A stretch of DNA of 64,000 nt from Uliginosibacterium sp036017065 (GCF_036017065.1 NZ_JAYXHR010000004.1:1-64000), one strand, 5' to 3'. Counted from the first letter of the stretch, positions 26,462 through 35,261 are shown. Numbers and translations are program-made. The notes: generated from the letters alone by a model not told the origin.

Positions 26462-28071
26462 AGCAACCCCTGAAGGCTTCCCGACTTGTACTTGTCCGAT
26501 GCCCAAGATTCGCAGAGAGAATCAAACAAAGAAAAGCCTTTCTTTGCCTTTGCAAGCCAGTGCTTACCTTCATCATCAAGCAACGGAGCGCAGATAATGA
26601 AGCTGCGCCTTTCCCATTTCGTGAAGGATGAAAACATTGATTTCTTGTCGGACACCCAATGCAAGGCCCCCCACTTTGCCATTGTTAGCATTATCTCGCG
26701 ACGGACGAGGGCGCTCGCAGTTTTGCGGTAGGCAAGGTTGAGCATCTCTTCGGACTCATCCGTATGCATTTCAGACATGACTCGTATTGCATACAGTAAA
26801 TTTATCTCAATCTGAGTTATGTGAGAGTCATTTGCTATGAGTTTTCCTATGGACTCAATGACCGATATCCGCACGCCGGCTGGCAGATCAGAAAATTCCC
26901 TTTTTAACAACCTCATTAACGTTGGGAACAGCGGTGCAAGAACGCCATAGTTCTCAATAAATGATTGAATGCTCTGGTGTTTTTGAGCCTCTGGCAAGTG
27001 CCGAACCACGTCAATCAATTTTCTAGCCATCGCGTTATGCACGCGACTTTTTGCCAGCTCACGCGCAATCAGTCGCTGCACATCAATACCGGACAGCTCT
27101 TCCTTAAGAAGCTCATAGTCAGCATCCGCGGTTGGAGAATATGGATCATAGTGCAAGGAAAGACGCAGAAATCGGGAAGCTTCAGCGCCATGATCTTTCT
27201 CGTCATCGTATTCAAAATTATTCTCCGATATGAACTCAGCGCCGGAGACAATTCTGGTCTTTGATTTCTGAAGAGACAATCCTTCGTTCCTAAGAAGAAG
27301 CTCTGACATTGCAACTAGGCACCTAAACGCTTCGTCTTCCGTGTCCGCGAAGACGCAATAATCATCCGCAAATCGGCAGAATTTGATGCCGTTCGCTAAG
27401 AACAATTTGTCCGTTCGCGTCAGGAGCAGTTCGGACAAAAATCTTGCCGCGTTGCCACCTACGGGCAAGCCATAGGAGTTGTTGTGTGAAAAGTGCTGTA
27501 AGAACAACATGATTCTTTTGACAAGAGCAATTTTCTTCGGGGATTTTGCTTTCGCAGCCTGCAACAACGCATTTTCCAGTCTGTGGTGATAAACCCTAGA
27601 GTAGAAATCAGAGATGTCACACACCAACACATATTTATGCTGCGCGGCCATCTTTGCCGACTTTGCCCTGAACTCCTTCCACCCAATGCTTGGGGTGAAT
27701 AACGTGGGGTCGTCCTTTGGGTCGGCTCGTCGATATGAAAATACAACCTCTTTCTCGGTTCGAACCCTCGACTCCTCTATCTCCTCGGAAAGCTCCCACA
27801 CAAGCGCGAGGAAATATAAATTCCAAAGAGGGTCAAGCTGAGCAGCCCAGCGAAAACCGGTGTAGCCGACTCCTGAAAGTGCTCTATGATTTTCCGGCGC
27901 GTCCTTATGGAAATAATCATCAAATTTGGTGTCGATGGATTTAAGGAGGGATATTGTCTCGTCTGGCTTATCCTTGAAAACCCTGGCCTCTATTGGCAAA
28001 GGGAAAATATCGGTGTCGCCATGCGCAATAACATGATTCACGACATACTTAAATGTTGAACTTGAAATCAC
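26458..28071 (-). CDS. Reverse transcriptase of the UG/Abi (defence-associated) type
   Basis: 537 residues from GTG 28071, which has GGGAGG 5 nt upstream; the longer frame to ATG 28143 lacks a site. The RT palm is complete: motif A CDISDFY (catalytic Asp about 152 in this numbering), motif B GLPVGGNAARFLSELLL, motif C FCRFADDYCVFAD and motif D GLSLQKSKTRIV. The N-terminus carries HGDTDIFPLP, seen in stand-alone defence RTs as I recall. The last roughly 200 residues are helical repeats (HEAT-like), as in AbiA/AbiK/DRT proteins. No maturase or integrase domain, so it is not a group II intron RT. The YADD box is FADD. It overlaps the nuclease gene and lies in AT-rich sequence. Confidence 0.85.
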   Translation of the reverse strand: MISSSTFKYVVNHVIAHGDTDIFPLPIEARVFKDKPDETISLLKSIDTKFDDYFHKDAPENHRALSGVGYTGFRWAAQLDPLWNLYFLALVWELSEEIEESRVRTEKEVVFSYRRADPKDDPTLFTPSIGWKEFRAKSAKMAAQHKYVLVCDISDFYSRVYHHRLENALLQAAKAKSPKKIALVKRIMLFLQHFSHNNSYGLPVGGNAARFLSELLLTRTDKLFLANGIKFCRFADDYCVFADTEDEAFRCLVAMSELLLRNEGLSLQKSKTRIVSGAEFISENNFEYDDEKDHGAEASRFLRLSLHYDPYSPTADADYELLKEELSGIDVQRLIARELAKSRVHNAMARKLIDVVRHLPEAQKHQSIQSFIENYGVLAPLFPTLMRLLKREFSDLPAGVRISVIESIGKLIANDSHITQIEINLLYAIRVMSEMHTDESEEMLNLAYRKTASALVRREIMLTMAKWGALHWVSDKKSMFSSFTKWERRSFIICAPLLDDEGKHWLAKAKKGFSLFDSLCESWASDKYKSGSLQGLL

Positions 28072-28158
28072 ATTGCCTCCCTTTGAAACTAAAGTATCTT
28101 GATCTTTAATTTTTCTGTGCGATGCGCTCCGGCCTCCGGCCATTCGTGCTCCACCGCT

Positions 28159-29157
28159 TCAGCCGCACAAAATCTGACTGGGCATTGTCACTACGCCGCG
28201 CTGGCGGAATCTTTTACGGAGTTCCGTCCACCCTTCTCCGCGCATGCCCAATATCTGCCGGCACTGCGGGTAATTTGAACAGCCCCAGAATCTCCCCGTC
28301 CGGCCTGACCGCTCGACCATCTTGGTGCCGCATCGCGGGCAACTTGGCGTCGTCCAGTCGCCGCGCGTGGCAAAGTCCAGCAGGTTTTTCTGTGCGTTCG
28401 CCGGTAACTGCTGGATCAGTTCCAGGAGCAATTCCCCGTCGAGCAGCGTGATGTGGTTTTGGCGAGCGAAGGTAGTTGCCTCTTCGCTATAGCTGCCTGA
28501 TGTCATGAAGAAGGCTTGCTCCACCTGTTCATGCGCCATCACGCCGCGCAGTTCGCGCACGGCTCTTACGCCTACGATCCGGTCGCCCCAGGCTTTGCAC
28601 TGTGCGATGGCGGTACATCGGGTCGGATCGTCGGCGTCTTCGTACAGCCGGATATCGACGCCGCCATCGGCGCCCAGCGACGTGGTGACGCTATGGATGC
28701 CCTTGGCGCGGCAGTACTCGGCGCACAGGTCTTCGAAGCGTTTCCATTCCATGTCCTGCAGCACCTGCAAGGACCATCGCGTGGGCCGCTTTTTTTCTGC
28801 AGCGCGTTGTTGTGCGGGCTCTGCCGCTGTGGAGGCGTTCGCGGAGGCCACGATGCGGCCGAGGTGCAGCTGCATGTCCTCGCGCGCTACATACTCGGCG
28901 GCCCGTTGGTTTGAAGCGCGCTTTTGGCTCTGGAGGTATTTGACGGCTGCAGTCAGCGCGAAGAATCCGGAGCCGATCCAGATCAGCGAGTTGAGGGCTT
29001 TGGGGAGGGCGGACAGCGGGGTGTGGGCGACCGCAGCAGGGAAGAGCACGAAGCCGATGAGCGGTGTGAGTACCGCAAAGCTGGCCGCTACCGGCCAGTT
29101 ACTCTGCAAGGCAAGCCCGATGATCCCCCGCCCGGTCTTCTTCCGACGACGCGCCAT
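28159..29157 (-). CDS. Membrane-anchored Mrr-like restriction endonuclease with topoisomerase zinc finger
   Basis: 332 residues. Two hydrophobic segments (about 22-45 and 55-75) tether it to the membrane. A Mrr_cat domain follows: WKRFEDLCAEYCRAKG, then GADGGVDI (Asp 168) and AIAQCKAW (Gln 186, Lys 188), the usual Mrr variant of PD-(D/E)XK. A C-terminal topoisomerase-type zinc finger has CPRCG and GCSNYPQC (Cys 273, 276, 293, 299). Mrr-type enzymes cut modified or foreign DNA. Its GC content is like the chromosome, unlike the RT operon 87 bp downstream, so it may be an older resident or a separate acquisition. Confidence 0.87.
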   Translation of the reverse strand: MARRRKKTGRGIIGLALQSNWPVAASFAVLTPLIGFVLFPAAVAHTPLSALPKALNSLIWIGSGFFALTAAVKYLQSQKRASNQRAAEYVAREDMQLHLGRIVASANASTAAEPAQQRAAEKKRPTRWSLQVLQDMEWKRFEDLCAEYCRAKGIHSVTTSLGADGGVDIRLYEDADDPTRCTAIAQCKAWGDRIVGVRAVRELRGVMAHEQVEQAFFMTSGSYSEEATTFARQNHITLLDGELLLELIQQLPANAQKNLLDFATRGDWTTPSCPRCGTKMVERSGRTGRFWGCSNYPQCRQILGMRGEGWTELRKRFRQRGVVTMPSQILCG

Positions 29158-29451
29158 GTCTCCCTTTCGGCCGCATCGTGGCGTGCAGCCTGTTCTATGC
29201 GAGAAGGGTATCTGCCGACCATTTGCTTCCGGGGCAGACCATGGGGCAAGTGACGGAAATATGTCACGAGGGTTGAGTGAAAGTGGATGGCTCCCTGATC
29301 TGAGTCAATGGTCCACTCTTTGGACGAGTGGGTTCATGCGTGCGAGATGTACCGGTATGTGGCTGTGCAAGGCTACCTGCAGCCGCGCTGCTTTCAGGCG
29401 TATCGCCCGGCCCGCGTTGTACGATCCGGACTTCGAATTCTCCCTGTGACG

Positions 29452-30204
29452 ATGATGTTCAAATGTGTGATGCGCACGGCCCTCATCTGGGTTATTGCTT
29501 GTTCCAGCCTTTGGGCTGCCGATTCATCCGACTGGCGCACGCTGTGGAAGCATGCAGACGACAGACGGGTCACGGGAAGTTACCGCGACGCGTTCGACAC
29601 ATATAAGAAAGTCCTGGTGTTGCTGGAAGCCGAATCTCGCCCGGATCAGCGCGCGGTGGGCATGGTGTTGCATTTCTTGGGGTTCACTGCTGCGGAGATC
29701 AATCGCGATACCGAAGCAAGGGATTACTACATTAGGTCCAATGCCATTCTGGAGGCGATAGAGAACGTGAGACCCGCTTCGCTTGCTATCGGAATCAGAA
29801 ATCTGGCAGGCGTTCAGTGGCGCTTAGGGGAGCTTGGCGAGGCAGAGGTGTTGTTCTTGCGAGCCATTGCGCTGGTCGATGTGCCCGGTCCGGGAGATAC
29901 GAGCAGTCTGGCGGGGTATCTGAGCGAACTCGGCGCGGTTTATTTCGATCAGGGAAAGCTCGCTGAATCGGAGGCTGCGCTGTTGCGCGCCAACGAGTTG
30001 ATCGAAACCTTTTCTGCTGCTTTCGTGCCAAGGCGCGTATGGGGGCACAATCTCATCCAGCTCGGACAAATTCAGATCGGCCGGAAAGAGTACGAGAAAG
30101 CAGAGAAGAGCTTCCAGAACGCGAAATTCTGGTTTGACGACGATTCCCCGGAAGTGAGTTACTGCGATGAACGTATTGCCCACATCCGCTCGCAGCAGCG
30201 GTGA
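29452..30204 (+). CDS. Secreted tetratricopeptide-repeat protein
   Basis: 250 residues. Signal peptide MMFKCVMRTALIWVIACSS...WA, then at least four TPR-like helical pairs (TGSYRDAFDTYKKVL, RDYYIRSNAILEAI, LGELGEAEVLFLRAIAL, QGKLAESEAALLRANEL, RKEYEKAEKSFQNAKFWF). Probably a periplasmic scaffold; the partner is unknown. The start is ATG 29452 (or 29455) because only from here does the signal peptide read properly. It sits at the edge of the accessory region and is followed by a dispersed repeat. Confidence 0.75.
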   Translation: MMFKCVMRTALIWVIACSSLWAADSSDWRTLWKHADDRRVTGSYRDAFDTYKKVLVLLEAESRPDQRAVGMVLHFLGFTAAEINRDTEARDYYIRSNAILEAIENVRPASLAIGIRNLAGVQWRLGELGEAEVLFLRAIALVDVPGPGDTSSLAGYLSELGAVYFDQGKLAESEAALLRANELIETFSAAFVPRRVWGHNLIQLGQIQIGRKEYEKAEKSFQNAKFWFDDDSPEVSYCDERIAHIRSQQR

Positions 30205-30239
30205 GGCTTTACAACGGGAAACCTCGATCTTCACTCAGC

Positions 30240-30331
30240 AAGTAGCCCGGATGAAGGCGCAAGCCGGAATCCGGGACCGTCCGGTGTCACCGTTCCGTTC
30301 CGGGTTCCGCCTTGCCGCATTCGGGCTACTT
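30240..30331. repeat. REP-like dispersed repeat
   Basis: Imperfect long hairpin: AAGTAGCCCGGATG at the left end pairs with CATTCGGGCTACTT at the right, with more pairing inside (GGAATCCGGGA against TCCGTTCCGGGTTCC). GTAGCCCGGATGAAGGCGCA is a very common intergenic repeat in proteobacteria. Lies between the TPR gene and the PAS-GGDEF gene. Confidence 0.8.
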
Positions 30332-30406
30332 CACGGGACTTCTCACCCACGCGGCACCCGGAATGCGTAGTCTTGGGGTCTGTGCAATCTTCTTGAGTGC
30401 CACCAG

Positions 30407-31849
30407 ATGCCCGCTCCAGACGACACCCTGTTTTTCGAGGATGCTCCGGTCTCCCTCTGGCTCGAAGACTTCAGCGCCGTCAAGGCGTTGTTCGACGGCT
30501 GGCGGATGGCGGGGGTGGAGGACATCGAGGCGTATTTCCGCGACACGCCCGCGGCGCTGGAAAGCTGCGCGAAGGCCATCCGCATCCTGGCGGTGAATCA
30601 GCGCACGCTGCAGCTCTTCAAGGCTAGGGATCTTGCGCAGCTGACGGCGAACCTGGACAAGGTGTTCCGTGCCGACATGCGCGAGGTGCAGGCGCGGAAC
30701 ATGATTGCGCTGTGGCGCGGGGAGACCACTTACTCGGGCGAGGGGCCCAATTACACGCTGGATGGCGAGCGCATCGATGTGCTGGTGAATGCGCGCATCG
30801 TGACTGGGCACGAGGCCGACTGGAGTCGCGCCATCATCGCGCTGGAAGACATCAGCGCACGCGTGCAGGCCGAGCGGCGTGTGCGCGAGAGCGAGGCGTA
30901 TGTGCGCAGCCTGTTCGAGTACTCGCCGACATCCCTGTGGATCGAGGATTTCAGCGGCATCCGCAGCCTGCTGGATGCACAGCGTGCGGCCGGGGTGACG
31001 GACATGCGCGCCTTCTTGGACAGCCGTCCCGATTTCGTCCAGGCCTGCGCGCAGGCGATCAAGGTCGTCGACATCAACCGTGCGACGCTGGACATGCACG
31101 GTGCGGCGGACAAGCGCGAGGTGCTGGACAACCTGCACCGCATCTTCCGTGACGACATGCTGACGCACTTCGCCGATCAACTGGTGGAGCTGTGGGAGGG
31201 ACGCCACTCCATGCAGTGCGAGACGATCAACTACACGCTGTCAGGCCAGGTGTTGAACCTGCATCTGCAAGGCTCGATCCTGCCGGGCCACGAGGAGAGC
31301 TGGACGCGTGTGCTGGTGTCATTGACCGACATCACGGCACGCAAGCAGGCGGAAGCCTATCTGCAGTATCTCGGTCGCCATGACCAGCTGACGAAGCTGA
31401 GCAACCGGGCGCACTTCGACGAAGCGCTCAAGCAGGCGCATGCCGGCCCCTTCCCGGTCAGCGTCATCATCCTGGACCTGAACGGCCTGAAGGCCGCCAA
31501 CGACAGTCAGGGTCATGCGGCGGGTGACGATCTGCTGCGCCGTGCGGGCGAGGCCTTGAAGAAAGCCATCGGTGAGGACCACTGCATTGCGCGCATCGGC
31601 GGGGATGAATTCGGCATCCTGCTGTGCGGTGTGGGCGAACAGGAGGCGCAGGTGGCGATCACGCGCATCGAGCGCATGACCGGCCTCAACAACCAGTTCT
31701 ACACCGGCCCGGCGCTGTCGTTTTCCATCGGCACTGCCACCAGTGCCGACGCGGCATCGCTGATCCGCGCGATGCATCAGGCCGACACCGCGATGTACGC
31801 GGCCAAGCGCAGCCACTACCAGCAGTCGGGGCGCGATCGCCGTAGTTGA
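30407..31849 (+). CDS. Diguanylate cyclase with two tandem PAS-like sensor modules
   Basis: 480 residues, no membrane segment. Two copies of the same sensor module: VSLWLEDFSAVKALFDGW (about 15-155) and TSLWIEDFSGIRSLLDAQ (about 165-310), both with a following CAxAIxxxxxNRxTL helix. This points to internal duplication of an unusual PAS subfamily with a conserved W-(L/I)-E-D-F-S. The C-terminal GGDEF domain (about 325-475) has IGGDEFGILL, so it should make c-di-GMP. There is no EAL domain. Confidence 0.9.
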   Translation: MPAPDDTLFFEDAPVSLWLEDFSAVKALFDGWRMAGVEDIEAYFRDTPAALESCAKAIRILAVNQRTLQLFKARDLAQLTANLDKVFRADMREVQARNMIALWRGETTYSGEGPNYTLDGERIDVLVNARIVTGHEADWSRAIIALEDISARVQAERRVRESEAYVRSLFEYSPTSLWIEDFSGIRSLLDAQRAAGVTDMRAFLDSRPDFVQACAQAIKVVDINRATLDMHGAADKREVLDNLHRIFRDDMLTHFADQLVELWEGRHSMQCETINYTLSGQVLNLHLQGSILPGHEESWTRVLVSLTDITARKQAEAYLQYLGRHDQLTKLSNRAHFDEALKQAHAGPFPVSVIILDLNGLKAANDSQGHAAGDDLLRRAGEALKKAIGEDHCIARIGGDEFGILLCGVGEQEAQVAITRIERMTGLNNQFYTGPALSFSIGTATSADAASLIRAMHQADTAMYAAKRSHYQQSGRDRRS

Positions 31850-32125
31850 AACGGCTATCGTGCAGGATGAGGCCGCGCGCAGGAATCCTAGCGCCCGGTA
31901 AAACGCCTTTCCCTCGCGGCGTGTGGAGGGAAAAGGGAGTGCCGACAGGGAGCTCGGCAGGGGCCGTGTTTCGCCGCTTGCCGGTCTGTAAAGCGCGGCA
32001 CTTTTTTGCGCCGCAATGGTTTAAAGCACAGGCAGGTCGCGCTCGGCTGTAACAGGCATGGGCGACCGTCGTTTCAACCATGTCCCGCGCGGGACGTCCA
32101 GGCAGTCTTTCCAACAAGGAGAACG

Positions 32126-32932
32126 ATGATGTCGGTCTTTCGGAAGTCGCTCGTAGCTGCAGCCTGTTTCGTTGTGACCAGTGGCCTGGCGTGGGCCCAG
32201 CAGGGGGGCGCGACGTATGAGCCCTCGGTGGGGCAGCCGGGCAAGGACGTGGTGTGGGTGCCCACGTCGCAGACGCTGGTGGACAAGATGCTGGACATGG
32301 CGGGGCTGACGGCGAAGGACAGCCTGGTGGACCTGGGTTCGGGCGATGGCCGCATGGTGATCACCGCGGCGAAGCGCGGCGCGAAGGCGCGTGGCATCGA
32401 ATACAACCCGGACATGGTGGCGCTGTCGAAGCGCCTCGCCGCCGCGGAGGGCATGGCCGACAAGGTGCAGCTGGAACTGGGGGACATCTTCCAGTCCAAC
32501 TTTTCGGACGCGACGGTGGTGACGCTGTTCCTGCTGCCGCAGCTGAACCTGCGCCTGCGTCCGACGCTGCTGGACATGAAGCCGGGCACGCGCATCGTGT
32601 CCAACTCCTTCGACATGGGTGACTGGGTGCCGGATGAATCCGCGGTGGTCACGGAGGGCTGCTCCGGCCACTGCAACGCGCTGAAGTGGACGGTGCCGGC
32701 GAAGGTGGGTGGCACCTGGAAGCTGGGCGACCAGCAGCTTGTGCTGACGCAGACCTACCAGAAGATCGAGGGCTCGCTGAACAGCGGCGGCAAGGGCGCC
32801 TTCATTTCGGACACCAAGCTGACCGGCACCAACATCCAGTTCACCGCCGCGGGCCAGCGCTACGTGGGCGTGGTGGATGGCAACACCATACGCGGCAAGG
32901 TGAATGGCAAGGACTGGACGGCGACGCGCTGA
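32126..32932 (+). CDS. Signal-peptide-bearing SAM-dependent methyltransferase-like protein
   Basis: 268 residues. Signal peptide MMSVFRKSLVAAACFVVTSG...AWAQ, then a class I methyltransferase core: DSLVDLGSGDGRMVITAA (SAM motif I), GIEYNPDMV (acidic residue binding ribose) and ELGDIFQ. The last 80 residues form a beta-rich tail (VGGTWKLGDQQLVLTQTYQ ... GVVDGNTIRGKV) not found in cytosolic enzymes. An AAGGAG site precedes ATG 32126/32129. Export is odd because SAM is cytosolic; it might bind another ligand, or act before export. Confidence 0.8.
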   Translation: MMSVFRKSLVAAACFVVTSGLAWAQQGGATYEPSVGQPGKDVVWVPTSQTLVDKMLDMAGLTAKDSLVDLGSGDGRMVITAAKRGAKARGIEYNPDMVALSKRLAAAEGMADKVQLELGDIFQSNFSDATVVTLFLLPQLNLRLRPTLLDMKPGTRIVSNSFDMGDWVPDESAVVTEGCSGHCNALKWTVPAKVGGTWKLGDQQLVLTQTYQKIEGSLNSGGKGAFISDTKLTGTNIQFTAAGQRYVGVVDGNTIRGKVNGKDWTATR

Positions 32933-33280
32933 GGTCGCTCCCGCAGACCGGTAGCGAGAGGCGGGGCGGGCGAGGCGGTCGATGGCCTGCCGGCGGACAT
33001 GGATATGTCGTCGGGTAACCGGGGACGAGGGGCACGAGATTCCGGCTGAGGCGTGCTGACTCGCCCGGCCCCCCGACGACGCAGGTGTAAGCGGTGTGGA
33101 GGCGGTGCTCCGCTCGGCTTGCCGCTGCGATCCCTGCGGACGGCCTGGCGCCGGCCGGGGGCATGAATGAGCGCGCCGGGCGCGCCAATGCATCAGGCCT
33201 CGCGCGCCATGCTTCTACATTCCGCTCCGGCCTGGTCTGCCTCTGCCTTGCCTGTGCGGGCTATCCGCAGCCGCTACGTT
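32933..33280. other. Non-coding stretch without recognised elements
   Basis: 348 bp, GC-rich, between the methyltransferase-like gene and the convergent small genes. I see no gene, terminator or repeat that I can support. Confidence 0.4.
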
Positions 33281-33502
33281 TCAATCGCGCACCTGACGTA
33301 CGCCAGGATATTTTCCGTTCAGCCAGTTGTCCGCCTGCTGCTGCGCGGTGGGCTGGTCGATGGAGCGCCCTTTGTAGAGTTCGGACATCGGCCGGTCGGG
33401 CTCGGAGGTGCTGCGGGCCGTCACGAAGGACTGCCAGCCGAGGATGCTGTGGCGCAGGGTGCTGGTCTGGAATGTCAGACCACCCAGTTTCCATTTCTTC
33501 AC
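33281..33502 (-). CDS. Small protein of unknown function (73 residues)
   Basis: Starts at GTG 33502, overlapping the stop of the upstream small gene (GTGA). Sequence features: basic start KKWKLGGLTFQTSTLRHS, a polar centre, and a C-terminal helix QQQADNWLNGKYPGVRQVRD. No signal peptide or membrane segment and no family recognised. The tight coupling to its neighbour is the main support. Confidence 0.55.
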   Translation of the reverse strand: MKKWKLGGLTFQTSTLRHSILGWQSFVTARSTSEPDRPMSELYKGRSIDQPTAQQQADNWLNGKYPGVRQVRD

Positions 33503-33753
33503 GAGGGTTCCTTCTGTTGATGCGTGGGTAGGGCAGGGGCGTCCGGTGTCGCGGTGGGGTGGACCTTGCTGAGCCATCGGCTGGCGCGGTCGCGTGCTTC
33601 GGCTTCGGTGCGCATCGGCATGGCGAGTGCGACGTCGTGTGCGCCGGGGGACAGACCGTGGGCGCGGACGAAGCCGGCCGCCCACCAGAGTCCCTGGCGG
33701 TCGCAGTAGGCACCGGCATGGATGTGCTGGGTGCGGGTGGAGTAGTCGCGCAT
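33499..33753 (-). CDS. Small protein of unknown function (84 residues)
   Basis: Begins MRDYSTRTQHIHAG with an AAAGG site upstream and contains an aromatic stretch (AYCDRQGLWWAAGFVRAHGL) and an acidic-basic helix (RTEAEARDRASRWLSK). Cytoplasmic by appearance, family not recognised. Coupled by a 4-base overlap to the 73-residue gene; together they may be a two-gene unit. The diguanylate cyclase gene lies upstream on the same strand. Confidence 0.55.
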   Translation of the reverse strand: MRDYSTRTQHIHAGAYCDRQGLWWAAGFVRAHGLSPGAHDVALAMPMRTEAEARDRASRWLSKVHPTATPDAPALPTHQQKEPS

Positions 33754-33818
33754 GGCGAACCTTTCGGAAATGTGTTGCCAGCCGCGGAATGCGCGGCTTC
33801 AGGGTGTGAGGAGCGCGC

Positions 33819-34532
33819 TCAGCTTGCGCAGGCGCTGGAGCGTTTGGCGTCGTACATGGCGGCGTCCGCCTTGCGTACGAGCCCTTGCGGGTCGGCGCCA
33901 TCCTGCGGGTAGAGGCTGGTGCCGATACTGGCCTGCACCTTCACCAGCTGGCCTGACTGGGCGCACGGCCGGCTGATGGCCTCGGCGATCTTGCGGGCGA
34001 TGACGGCGATGTGCCCCGGGTTGATGTCGGGCACGATGACGAGGAATTCGTCGCCGCCCAGGCGGAACACCGAGTCGCTGGCGCGCAGCGTGGATGCGAG
34101 GCAGTCGGCGACGTGCCGAAGCAGGTGGTCGCCGGCTTCGTGTCCCAGTTGATCGTTGATCTGCTTGAAGCCGTCGATGTCGATGAAGTACACCGCCACG
34201 TGCGCCTGGTGCCGGCGGGCGATGGCGATGTCATGCGTCAGGCGGTTCCACAGCGACGCACGGTTCGGCAGGCCGGTCAGCACGTCGGTCTCCGAGGCCC
34301 TGAAGGCTTCCTTCAGCGCGGCGGCGTGCGTGCGGTCTGCTTCCTGCGCGGCCTGGGTGTGTTGTTCCTGCAAGCGTTCGTTTTCGAGCAGGGCGTCGTT
34401 CAGCGCAGCCAGCCCTTTCTGTTCCCGCAGATCTTCAAGTGCGTCGCGCAGCGTACGCAGCCGTGCCTCGGCTGAGGCGATCTTCTGGTCCAGCTCGGCG
34501 ATGCGAAGCTGCCGGGTGCGTACGGTCTTCAT
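33819..34532 (-). CDS. Diguanylate cyclase with N-terminal coiled coil
   Basis: 237 residues. The first 85 are charged heptad-like helix (IAELDQKIASAEARLRTLRD...), probably a dimerising coiled coil; the rest is a GGDEF domain beginning ETDVLTGLPNRASLWNRL, with FIDIDGFKQINDQ (metal site) and LGGDEFLVIVPD. No membrane or sensor domain, so input must come through a partner or the coiled coil. ATG 34532 is preferred to ATG 34568 because it starts the helix and has an AAAGG upstream. Confidence 0.9.
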   Translation of the reverse strand: MKTVRTRQLRIAELDQKIASAEARLRTLRDALEDLREQKGLAALNDALLENERLQEQHTQAAQEADRTHAAALKEAFRASETDVLTGLPNRASLWNRLTHDIAIARRHQAHVAVYFIDIDGFKQINDQLGHEAGDHLLRHVADCLASTLRASDSVFRLGGDEFLVIVPDINPGHIAVIARKIAEAISRPCAQSGQLVKVQASIGTSLYPQDGADPQGLVRKADAAMYDAKRSSACAS

Positions 34533-34595
34533 GGCGTTGCCGCCTTTCTGGCACTGCGGGTGCGGCACGGGCTCGCGGTCGCAGTGCCTCTGCGG

Positions 34596-35093
34596 TCAGG
34601 CCGCTTCCAGCGCTTCTTCGTTTACAGCGGTGGTGGCCAGGGCGGTCAGTTTCTGATCGGCGTTCTTTTCTTCGGCGAGCGTTTCCTGCAACAGCTTCTC
34701 GATGGCAGGGAACTTGAGAAGGCGGGCGAGGGCACACAGCGTGCCGTAGCTGGCAATCTCGTAATGCTCGACCTTCTGCGCGGCGGCGATGAGCGCTGCG
34801 TCGCGCACCGGGCCCTGATCCACGCCGTCGATGACGTCCTTGCCTTCCTCGACCAGGCCTTCCATCGCTGCGCATTTGATGCGCTTGAGCGAGAGGCCCG
34901 CAGCCTCGACGATCTGGTCGATACGCTCGACCTGGGTGCGCGTCTCTTCGAGGTGGGACTCGAAGGCGGCGATGAGCTCCGGGTGGGTGGCCGCGCGGGC
35001 CATCTTCGGCAGGGCGCGGGTAAGTTGCTTCTCCGCGCTGTAGATGTCGGAGAGTTCGTGGATGAACAGTTCTTGCAGGGTCTTGACGGACAT
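34596..35093 (-). CDS. DUF892 (YciE/YciF-like) ferritin-like protein
   Basis: 165-residue four-helix protein. Family signature: TLQELFIHELSDIYSAEKQL with the first Glu/Asp ligands, HLEETRTQVERIDQI, and KVEHYEIASYGTL with the second Glu-x2-His-Tyr metal site. DUF892 proteins are general-stress ferritin-like proteins. AAAGGAG precedes ATG 35093. It lies in a run of minus-strand stress genes (infA copy and csp) but with its own spacing. Confidence 0.9.
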   Translation of the reverse strand: MSVKTLQELFIHELSDIYSAEKQLTRALPKMARAATHPELIAAFESHLEETRTQVERIDQIVEAAGLSLKRIKCAAMEGLVEEGKDVIDGVDQGPVRDAALIAAAQKVEHYEIASYGTLCALARLLKFPAIEKLLQETLAEEKNADQKLTALATTAVNEEALEAA

Positions 35094-35261
35094 GGTGCGC
35101 TCCTTTGGGGGTGAGGCCCCGCAAAGGCAGGAACCAGACCCTCACTATGGGCGCCATGCAAGCCCTGTCACCTAGGCGCAACAGCCGAGGTGTTGTGGGA
35201 CTTCACGCCGCAACCGGCGATGGCGGTGCGCGTCAGCGACTGGCCACGCGCTGCCGGGGTC

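Noticed and set aside
25590..28160. Retron or group II intron
   Set aside because: No msr/msd-type RNA seen, and the RT lacks maturase/endonuclease domains.
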